The notes under the pieces: generated by a model | What the model was told of the DNA's origin: nothing | What the model saw: only the letters and a program-made list of their open reading frames with translations | Database searches by the model: none | In this document: in pieces, positions 55,711-64,000 of the stretch | Numbering within the stretch: the first letter of the stretch is position 1 | Layout: every line of letters begins with the position of its first letter | Assembly (NCBI GenBank): GCA_024509875.1 | Contig: JAMPIV010017532.1 | Span: 1-64,000 of the forward strand | Reading direction: 5' to 3' | Length of the DNA: 64,000 nucleotides | DNA from: Oreohelix idahoensis | Lineage: Eukaryota; Mollusca; Gastropoda; Stylommatophora; Oreohelicidae | Made by a program: the position numbers and the translations under genes

Positions 55711-58698
55711 CACCCGTGTGTTACCGGCGAAAGGAGTCTGGGTTGCCGACTAGCCTTTTTTCGTCTAGGAAAATCTCCAGGATTGGCACCTGGAATGTTC
55801 GCACTCTGTGTGAACAAGGGAAAGTAGCAGCAGAAATGTAAAATTACAGGATTGATATCCTGGGTCTCTGCGAGACACGGTGGAAAGGCATAGAGAAGAA
55901 GAGATTGATCACAGGAGAAATGGTGATGTCCTCAGGACATGAGGAGGAAAGAGCCCACCACAGTGAAGGGGTGGCTCTAATGCTGTCCAAGGAAGCACAG
56001 AAGGCACTTATAGAATGGGAAGCAATGGGACCCCGAATTATAACAGCAAGGTTTAAATCAGCCAAAAAGAAAGTAAATATAAACATCATTCAGTGTTATG
56101 CACCAACAAACGATAAAGAAGAATCTGTGAAAGAAGACTTTTACACCAGACTACAAAGTGTCTTGGACAATAAGAAAAGAAAGGACATCATAATTTTGAT
56201 GGGGGACCTAAATGCGAAAATAGGAACAGACAACACTGGCTTTGAAGAAATCATGGGAAAGCACGGATTAGGTATGATGAACGAGAATGGGGAACTATTA
56301 GCAAACTTCTTCGCTTCAAATCAACTAGCTATAGGAGGAAGCATATTTCCACATAAAAGAATACATAAAGCAACATCGATATCACCAGACCACAGAACTG
56401 AGAATCAGATTGATCACATATGCATAAGCAAGAAGTTTAGGTCATCATTGCATGATGTGAAAGTATGTAGAGGAGCAGATGTTGTATCAGACCACCATCT
56501 TCTGTTGGCTAAAACAAAATTAAAACTCAAGAAATTTACAACAGCATATAGCTATAGACAACAGTATAATGTGGGGTATCTAAGAAATCAGGAAATAAGA
56601 GAAAAATTTTCAATCACAGTATCCAACAAATACCAAGTACTCCAACAGCTGGAAGATGAAACAGATACGGAAGACCACTGGCAACAAGTAAAAAATATAT
56701 GGAACGAGACATGTGAAGAAGTACTGAGAAAAAGAGAACATCAGCACAAAGCATGGATAACAACAGAAACCATTAGTAAGATAGAAGACAGGAAAAACAA
56801 GAAAGCAGATTTAAACAGAAGCAAAACCAGAAGCTCCAAAGCCAAGGCTCATGAAGTGTACATAGAAGCAAACAAAGAAGTAAGAAGAAACATCAAAAGA
56901 GACAAGATGAAATATATTGATGATTTGGCAAGGGAAGCAGAGGAAGCTGCAGCCAAAGGAAATATGAGGGACCTGTACAACAACACAAAGAAGCTAACAG
57001 GGAAATATAAGCAAGCAAATGGCCTCATAAAAGATAAGAATGGAAAATTGCTTAGTAATATACAAGAACAAATGAAGAGATGGACAGAACATTTTGAGGA
57101 ACTTCTCAATAGACCATCTCCAACTAATCCCCCAGACATCCAGCCAGCAGAAGAGGAGCTACAAATCAGCTGTGAACGACCAAGTAGAGAAGAAATAAAG
57201 AAAGCCATAAAGCTTCTGAAAGATGGAAAAGCAGCTGGTCCAGATTGCATTCCAGCAGAGGCCATCAAAACAGATATTGATACCTCTACAGAGATATTAT
57301 ACAAACTACTTGGCAAAGTCTGGGAGAGAGAGGAAATACCAGCAGAATGGAAGGAAGGTTATCTGGTCAAGTTGCCTAAGAAGGGAAATTTACAAGAGTG
57401 CACAAATTATAGAGGAATAATGTTACTATCAGTGCCAGGAAAAATATTAAACAGAATCATCCTGGAGAGATTAAAAGAGTCCATAGACAAGCAACTGAGA
57501 GATGAACAAGCAGGTTTTCGACAAAATAGATCCTGTACAGACCAGATAGCCACATTGAGAATAATAGTTGAACAAAGTCTGGAATGGAATTCACCGCTAT
57601 ACATCGGATTCGTGGACTATGAAAAGGCATTTGACAGTGTAGACAGAGAATCGCTTTGGAAATTGATGAGGCATTATGGAGTTCCCATGAAGATCATTAA
57701 CTTAATAAAGAAGACCTATGAAGACATGACATGCAGAGTTCTTCATGAAGGACAACTTACAGAACCGTTTAGGATTAGAACGGGAGTGAGACAGGGATGC
57801 CTCTTGTCTCCATTTCTTTTCTTACTAGCAATAGATTGGGTTATGAAAACATCGACATCACACAACAGAAATGGAATCCAGTGGAATCTGACTAAACAGC
57901 TTGATGATCTGGATTTTGCAGATGACTTGGCTCTTCTGTCCCATAACCATAATCAGATGCAAGAGAAAATGAAAATTCTCGATGAGAGGTCACAACAAGT
58001 GGGCCTGAAAATACACAGGGAAAAGACAAAGATTATGAGAATAAATGCAAGAAATGATAACAAGGTTGAAGAAACACCACTAAAAGATGTAGAATCGTAC
58101 ACATATCTTGGAAGTAATATAGACAAAGTTGGAGGGACAGACAGTGATATCAAAATAAGAATACAAAAAGCAAGAGGAGCTTTCATTGCATTGGGAAACA
58201 TATGGAGAACAAGAGAAATCAAGTCCAACACGAAAATAAGAATCTTCAACTCAAATGTGAAGTCAGTCCTATTGTATGGCTCTGAGACATGGAGAACAAC
58301 AAAAACAACAACCAAAAAGCTACAGACTTTTATAAACGGGTGCTTGCGTAGAATAGAAGGACTGAAATGGTATGACAAAGTCACAAATGTGGAATTGATG
58401 ACAAGAACCAGACAAGTGCCAGTGGAACAAGAGTTGAGAAGAAGACGCTGGCGATGGATAGGACACACATTGAGGAAACCTGTTGATAGCATTTCAAGGC
58501 AGTCCTTGTTCTGGAATCCACAGGGAAAGAGAGGCAGAAGTAGACCAAAAACACACATGGAGAAGAGAGCTGGAAACAGAGATGAAAATGATGAGGAAAA
58601 CATGGAAAGAACTTGAGCGGATGGCACAGGACAGGAAGACTTGGTATGTGTTTGTTGAAGGCCTATGCTCCTTGGGGAGCTAAAGGGTATTGATTGAT
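55711..58698 (+). mobile_element. RTE-1 LINE, second copy, inactivated
   Basis: Starts CACCCGTGTGTTACCGG, exactly as copy 1, and ends with GCTCCTTGGGGAGC and an ATTGATTGATTG tail. Relative to copy 1 it lacks 224 bp of leader and start-codon region, lost between two CGAAAGG heptamers. Flanking duplications are not obvious. Confidence 0.88.
55765..58683 (+). pseudogene. RTE-1 endonuclease-RT ORF with stop, deletion and frameshift
   Basis: Homology starts with FGTWNVRTL-type sequence at about 55786. TAA at 55839-55841 is in frame with the long open frame that follows (55905-58616). The endonuclease motifs GDLNAKIG and SDHHLL and the RT motifs DYEKAFDSV, GVRQGCLLSP and FADD are intact. Near 58545-58555, after GKRGRSRPK, a frameshift moves the last ~45 residues (TWRRELETEM ... 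EGLCSLGS) into another frame. The normal start codon was removed by the leader deletion. Three independent lesions make it inactive, yet the body is close to copy 1. Confidence 0.88.
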
Positions 58699-58953
58699 TG
58701 AAGAACGCCATAAATGATTATTCTTTATTTTTCCTAGTTAAATGTTGATCAAACGTGGTAACAGTAAGCGATTTTCTACACTATTTTGAACTGGGAATCA
58801 AAACTTCTAATTGAACACAGCATACTTCAGTGGACATTTCATGTACGGTCAATATTAACTTTGGCGGTCAGTCATTTGTCTTCCTACATTTTCTGGTGTT
58901 CCGAACCAGTCTTATGCTGTCTCCGTGGACAAATGTAGACGTGGTTTTCTTGA
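58699..58953. other. Spacer
   Basis: Nothing supported. The last seven bases, TTCTTGA (58947-58953), are the putative SINE-2 target duplication. Confidence 0.4.
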
Positions 58954-59205
58954 ACGTCTGATTGGCAGTGTAGTTAGAGCGCTGGCCTCTCTCGGCAAAG
59001 GTACTGGTTCGAAACACGAAGTCGTCAAGCTCCAATCTACCCAGCTGTAAATATGTACCTGTCTGTACTACTGAGTTAGGGAAGGCAAAGGCAGCGAGGA
59101 AAGGAACTGGTCACCCTACCTCTCGAAGCTGGACCTAGTATAGTTAAGTCTCTAACACTTCACTCCCCTACGGCAGTATCTGATATTGGTCTACCTTGAC
59201 CTTTA
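58954..59205 (+). mobile_element. SINE-2, plus-strand copy
   Basis: tRNA-like head GGCAGTGTAGTTAGAGCGC and B box GGTTCGAAACA, body with CTACCCAGCTGTAAAT and TAGGGAAGGCAAAGG, end TACCTTGACCTTTA. Possible 7-bp target duplication TTCTTGA on both sides (58947-58953, 59206-59212). Confidence 0.7.
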
Positions 59206-59212
59206 TTCTTGA

Positions 59213-59489
59213 GAAAAATGTGATACAAAGTACGGGCTAGAATGTAATACTTAATTACTTTACTATTTACCTTTTCGGTCGACTATTACTGTTTAGCTTT
59301 GTTGGAAGCTACATATTTAGTTCTTGAACGAAGTGTGTTGTATCGTCTGATGTGAGCCCGCATTGTTGAAATATTTTTGTGTAATATTGTCGTAACATAG
59401 TATGGCGTGGATTATCAAACGGGTTCGTTAGGGTAGCCATGTAGGTAGACCTGCTAAGTCACCCTAAAAAGTCGGTGACCAACGGAGAA
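59213..59489. other. Spacer
   Basis: Nothing supported. Confidence 0.4.
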
Positions 59490-59645
59490 ATGGTACTGCT
59501 GCGACTGAACTAGAAGGCGTCCGGACAGTGTTAATCCTACTGCTGGGACTGAACTAGCAATCGTCCGGACAGTAGTTATCCTACTGCTGTGACTTAACTA
59601 GCAATCGTCCGGACAGTGCTTATTATACTGCTGTGACTGAACTAG
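59490..59645. repeat. 44-bp satellite, left part
   Basis: Units of GAACTAGCAATCGTCCGGAC plus a further 24 bp, with ACTAG at 59509, 59553, 59597 and 59641. The array continues at 62177 after the solo LTR. Each unit has the palindrome GTCCGGAC. Confidence 0.95.
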
Positions 59646-62176
59646 TGTCGTAATTTTTCTCTGAGAGAGTTCTGATGGATATTGGTCTCTTTAGAGTGTA
59701 GAATGATAGTGAAGGCTCTGTGGGAATAAGGATTTAGGAAAGTCAGGTAGTAGATTCACAAGTGCTGGGAAGAGTAAGGACAGTCTCGGTTTACGACAAT
59801 AATTGACTCTCAAAACTACTCCTACCACTCTTCTGAGCAAACAATTGTTTGTCAGTTCCAGTCACTCATGCGCACTCACCGATTTGGTGATTCTGACGCT
59901 CAACGTACATGAATACTACAGACTACAATAACAAATATGGGAAATGTTTGATTTGGGCCAGCCGACACCAATGCTAATAAAGTTTTAATACTTTTATTAT
60001 CATAAAAATCAAGTCACAAATAATTATCAATTTACAGTCAGAAATCAAAGGTTACAGAATACAAATATGACAAGGGGGAGGGGGGTTTTGAGGAGAAGTA
60101 TCCCATACACCTTTTCCCGCTTGTATTTACTAACAGAAAAGACCCAGTCCCAAAGATAAGGAGGGGGGTGATGATGATGATCAGAGATAGGCAATTTAAC
60201 CCAATGGTAAATTTACTACTCTGAGACAAGGGGTTACAGTAATAAGAGGTAGAGGAAAAGCTAGGGTTCTCAAATGTTTTCCTTTGCCCAACAAATTTTA
60301 CAGGAGGGGGAAATGAACACAGTTAAACAATCCCGCTAGGAGAAATCCCGTACAATGAATACAGTACACCTTAATATTAGGTCGAACTAATTATAAGGGT
60401 AAAAAAAAAGATTAAATCTCCTGTCGTTCAAAAACACGCTTGGGCTGGCCAGCACACACAGTCACACACACAGACTTACCAAGTTGTGAATTCTGGCACT
60501 TTAGGAATTTTACAACAGCAGCTAATTCCGTAGAACAATGGAAATTGTTTTTTTATTTCTTCTGTGTCATGCCCCAGATTTAACGAGGTGGGCTGGTAGC
60601 TAATAGTTTCAAAAAATCGCCAGACGGTGAAGCGTAAAGGCTACTGTTGGTTTGTTAGATAAAAGTTCCTAATGAATGGCACAGGCACTTGGCTAAGTGT
60701 GAGGTATGGTGTGGTTTCTAAGATGGGCACAGCTGGTGGAGATAACTTTCTTTTGCCGTAATGTCACAAACTACAAAACACTGAGGTAAGTTCATCAGGG
60801 GGTGGTAAAATCCAATGATTATGCTTGACAGACAGTGCCAGGAAAATCTATGTTCTTTCTCATCAATTGAGTAATAAATAAAATGACTGCGACTGGCAAA
60901 TGTTCATCTCTAGTTTAACTTTTTTTTAAAAAACTTTAAGAAGTTGGATTTTAAAACAGTCTTTGGGAGTGCTTTGTTTCGGAAAAAAACTTCAGGTAGC
61001 TGAATCTCACAGGATCGCCACAAAGATTAAATTTTAAAATGTTTATAAGTTGCTGGAGTTTTCGACTGAGTTGGCAGGGCTCAGTGTATAATTAATTAAT
61101 TGCTTGGATGCAAGGTCGAAAGATCAATTCTGTATAGAAGATAAAACATGAAATGCAATAAAATCAAATTAAGATCTAACGCGCGATACATTTACAGTTA
61201 GACTATTTTCTGCATTCGCGTCTTCAATTAATAAATACAAGAAACGCTCCCGTGAGGTTACTAATTTTAAAAGCACATCTATCTATACAGAACTAAACTG
61301 TATTAAAGTCACAATTCCCCTAACAGTTGCAAAATTAATTTACGCGGCTATTGTATTAGGAAATTAACCTATAGATGTAACATTTAGTTTGCACTGGAAC
61401 TTTGAAAATGGGTTTATTTAATAAGTTTAAATTTACACCACAATCCAGTGAAATAAAAACGAAATAACTAGACCACTGATCACTCAAAGCTAAAGTATAA
61501 ATTACCGTCTGCACAGAAAAAGAATTCACTCCAATAGCCAACAATTTAGATGAAATCTAGCAGGAATTTAACTATATGCTAGTGAATCTTAGAATGCTGT
61601 CAGAACGAATGATAAAGTTGCCCTTTTCAGATTCTGTATATATCTAAAAGGAATGTAAGTTAAATGGGTCGTGTGAAAATTTTGCGCCTCTTCAGATCCC
61701 AGGGAAAGTCGAAGTTATTTAGCCGCCATGCTAACCGCGATGGCCCGACTGGCTTCCGATCTTCGTTCGTCTCAGGCGCGAGGATGTGAAATTTCTGCGA
61801 GACTAGCCTCGTTCGCGGTGAGTTTCCTGATTCCTCAGATCGTATCCGCTACGCTGAGCGCTCCGTCTCTCCCGTTCCATACTCTTTCGGGCAAGCCTGC
61901 CGGTTGCCACAGAGGTGCGAAGTCTGCAAGAAGCTTTCTTCTGACCACTCGTGTCCATCTTGCGAACGGTTCAGTGTTCGCACGGAGATGCTAAATTTCT
62001 GCTTCTCTGTTCTGGGGATCGTCTTTGACTGCTTTGATCATAGCCGCTATTCTTCGTTGATGAAAAGTTACAACAATACTGACGTTCATGGGTTCTAATG
62101 TTATGAAAAGCTAAAGTCCCTTTAATCATCCATCAAATCAGGGAAAATTCACTTGTCAAACTAGACGTACGTCACA
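59646..62176 (+). mobile_element. Solo LTR (family C), 2531 bp
   Basis: Starts TGTCGTAATTTTTC and ends GTACGTCACA, flanked by a perfect 5-bp duplication ACTAG (59641-59645, 62177-62181). Removing it with one ACTAG restores the 44-bp satellite register exactly. Orientation is uncertain; TGTCGT at the left matches the start of the element B LTR read on its coding strand, so plus is assumed. An AATAAAG lies near 59977. A GC-richer segment at 61720-61995 carries an 88-residue open frame with no recognised motif. No internal retroelement genes. Confidence 0.8.
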
Positions 62177-62617
62177 ACTAGCAATCGTCCGGACAGTGGT
62201 TATTATACTGCTGTGACTGAACTAGCAATCGTCCGGACAGTGGTTATTCTACTGTTGTGACTGAACTAGCAATCGTCCGGACAGTGGTTATCCTACTGCT
62301 GTGACTGAACTAGCAATCGTCCGGACAGTGGTTATTGTACTGCTGTGATTGAACTAGCAATCGTCCGGACAGTGGTTATTGTACTGCTGTGATTGAACTA
62401 GCAATCGTCCGGACAGTGGTTAATGTACTGCTGTGATTGAACTAGCAATCGTCCGGACAATGGTTATTGTACTGCTGTGATTGAACTAGCAATCGTCCGG
62501 ACAGTGGTTAATGTACTGCTGTGATTGAACTAGCAATCGTCCGGACAGTGGTTAATGTAGTGCTGTGATTGAACTAGCAATCGTCCGGACAGTGGTTATT
62601 GTACTGCTGTGACTGCA
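62177..62617. repeat. 44-bp satellite, right part, 10 copies
   Basis: ACTAGCAATCG at 62177, 62221, 62265 and every 44 bp to 62573. Very uniform units (mainly TTATTGTA versus TTAATGTA), more homogeneous than the left part. Confidence 0.95.
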
Positions 62618-62645
62618 CTGAACATAAATGGACTAATATCATCAT

Positions 62646-62694
62646 CAATACCTTTTTGCTCCTCAAGGAGCATAGGCCTTCAACAAGGACGTGC
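62646..62694 (-). mobile_element. RTE-1 3'-end stub
   Basis: Has TCAATACC, the hairpin GCTCCTCAAGGAGC and GCATAGGCCTTCAACAA, which are the last ~45 bp of RTE-1 on the minus strand. An extreme 5' truncation. Confidence 0.7.
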
Positions 62695-62955
62695 ATGTGG
62701 CGAAATGGATGGTTGATAGTTAAGTAGTTCCCAGAAATAGAATAGAGAAATGGTGAACTAGAGGCAGGGATGGTACAAGACAGATCAGTAGATAACTACA
62801 CAGTTCTAGATGGTAGCTGTCGAAGATAGCTGTGAAGAAAGTCATCTTAAGATAGCTGTGAAGAAAGTCACCTTAAGATAGCTGTGAAGAAAGTCACCTT
62901 CTAGCTAGACCTATTCTATGCTCCAGGTGTGTCTCTATTAATAAGTGATGTGAAT
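62695..62955 (-). repeat. Dispersed repeat R, copy 2
   Basis: Inverted match to 52805-53020. This copy contains three tandem AGATAGCTGTGAAGAAAGTC units (62824-62898). Confidence 0.6.
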
Positions 62956-63616
62956 ACATTTCTTTAATTACTCTCTACCAGTTTAAATATTAATATTGTT
63001 GTGAAATTCACAGAACATCAACAATTTAGAATTAATAACTGGAATAAAGTCAATAACAGCATTTTCTCAAATGAATTAGTGCATTTTAATATAGGTATTG
63101 TAAACATGCAGATGGATATTGAAATATTATTCACAAACGTGAATATTAGTAAACTGTAAATGTCATGTCATCATTTAGAACAGGTATGGCCTTGTTGACG
63201 TTTTTTTTTTGGTTCTCGATACGTAAACAATTGATCTGCTTGGAGATTGTTGAACAGTCAGTTCTGTATCTGGATGCTGGTTTGACTATTCTCGTTTTTA
63301 TAGTGCTTGTGAACTTTCGTCCCGTGACATGAAGTCTCAGTGCGTCTGACAGGCATGCAACATTGCTTCTTGAATCATATGCCGCAAGTGTGTCTCTCTT
63401 GTTCAATATATATCTCAGAGCCTTGAAGGAGATAACACATAAATGCTTACAGTATCTGAATGTTAGCACTGGGACGTGCATCCAGCGACTGGATGATCAG
63501 TTAGATCAGAACCTTCATTTATGACAACACTACCACGAGACTGATTCTGTCAGTCACGGAAGTATGTCGTACCTTTATATATCTACATTATAATATAAAA
63601 AGTTGACCTACATACT
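62956..63616. other. Unassigned stretch
   Basis: The 111-residue minus-strand frame (63481-63146) has no motif I recognise, so I do not call it a gene. Confidence 0.4.
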
Positions 63617-64000
63617 TGTTTCATTGATTACACCAAAGCTTTCGATTGTGTACAACATCAGCAGTTATGGGCTATTATGAAAAATATGGGATTTCCAAAC
63701 CACCTTATACAACTCATCGCACTGCTGTACCAAGAACAACAGGCAGCCGTAAGAATAGAGGGGGAAACATCAGAATGGTTTGAAGTACAGAAAGGAGTAA
63801 GACAAGGCTGTACCCTTTCCCCTTACCTGTTTAACATTTATGCCGAGAATATCATGAGAAACGTAAGAGATGGCCAAGAACACACAGAGTTTGACTCATT
63901 TAACATCGGCGGGTACCAGATCCCAGAAATCAGATATGCTGACGACACAGTCCTCCTATCGACCAACCCAGAAGGACTTCAACAATTAATTCTGTCCACC
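63617..64000 (+). CDS. LINE reverse transcriptase fragment running off the window
   Basis: Open frame from 63617 to the window end without a stop: FIDYTKAFDCVQ, then LIQLIALLY, the GVRQGCTLSPYLFN box, YAENIMRN and catalytic YADD at 63935-63946, followed by TVLLSTN. It starts inside the RT domain (motif A), so the 5' part is missing. It differs from the RTE copies in the window (YADD, YAENIM), so it belongs to another LINE clade. It is intact over the visible 128 codons. Confidence 0.8.

Noticed and set aside
61728..61994. 88-residue frame in a GC-richer segment
   Set aside because: Lies inside the solo LTR and shows no domain; probably composition-driven.
63146..63481. 111-residue minus-strand frame
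   Set aside because: No motif, no flanking gene structure; not distinguishable from chance.

Overview
This window is repeat-dominated, AT-rich eukaryotic (metazoan) DNA. There are no operons, no bacterial-type gene packing and no rRNA or tRNA genes that I can support. Nearly every recognisable coding segment belongs to a transposable element. RTE-type LINEs of the 'craniofacial development protein 2-like' sort, Ty3-like LTR elements with gmr1-like domain order, several SINE-like families and many minisatellites together suggest an invertebrate genome, perhaps a mollusc or another lophotrochozoan. That assignment is an inference. The one segment that looks like host coding DNA is a Ser-rich, phase-symmetric candidate exon at 32285-32563.

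Layout. At 1-3231 (minus) lies an almost intact RTE element (RTE-1). It sits in an LTR-like fragment (3232-3286), which itself cuts a Tc1-like transposase pseudogene (3287-4216). 4.4-7.9 kb holds a duplicated unknown repeat, one copy carrying a 222-bp retro-insertion, and a LINE remnant. 7.87-8.32 kb is a 38-bp minisatellite. 8.97-10.61 kb is a decayed cysteine-rich protein gene of unknown role. 10.8-12.3 kb has a palindromic MITE, a SINE-1 unit and a TA/GA tract. 12854-22214 is LTR element A, with a single 1620-residue Gag-PR-INT-RT-RH polyprotein. 22.5-27.4 kb holds retroelement ends, a foldback SINE-1 copy, SINE-2 and a decayed LINE. 27790-29249 is a solo LTR of the A family inside SINE-1. 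29.4-33.1 kb is mostly minisatellite around the candidate host exon. 34.3-41.4 kb has a 62-bp minisatellite and two further RTE-like copies. 41882-50863 is LTR element B, a young insertion with 2.38-kb LTRs and a perfect target duplication, but without a protease or integrase core. 52.8-55.0 kb contains deleted RTE-1 derivatives. 55711-58698 is a second, inactivated RTE-1. 59490-62617 is a 44-bp satellite split by a 2.53-kb solo LTR. The window ends inside another LINE reverse transcriptase.

How the parts relate. Several insertions can be dated relative to each other because removing the inserted DNA plus one target repeat restores the interrupted repeat. The clearest cases are the solo LTRs at 27.8 and 59.6 kb. 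Elements A and B share the unusual integrase-before-RT order. RTE-1 occurs as a long copy, a broken copy, and short end-only derivatives that keep its 5' leader and its 3' hairpin plus ATTG tail. Coordinates of element ends were read by eye and should be treated as accurate to a few bases unless a target duplication is stated.
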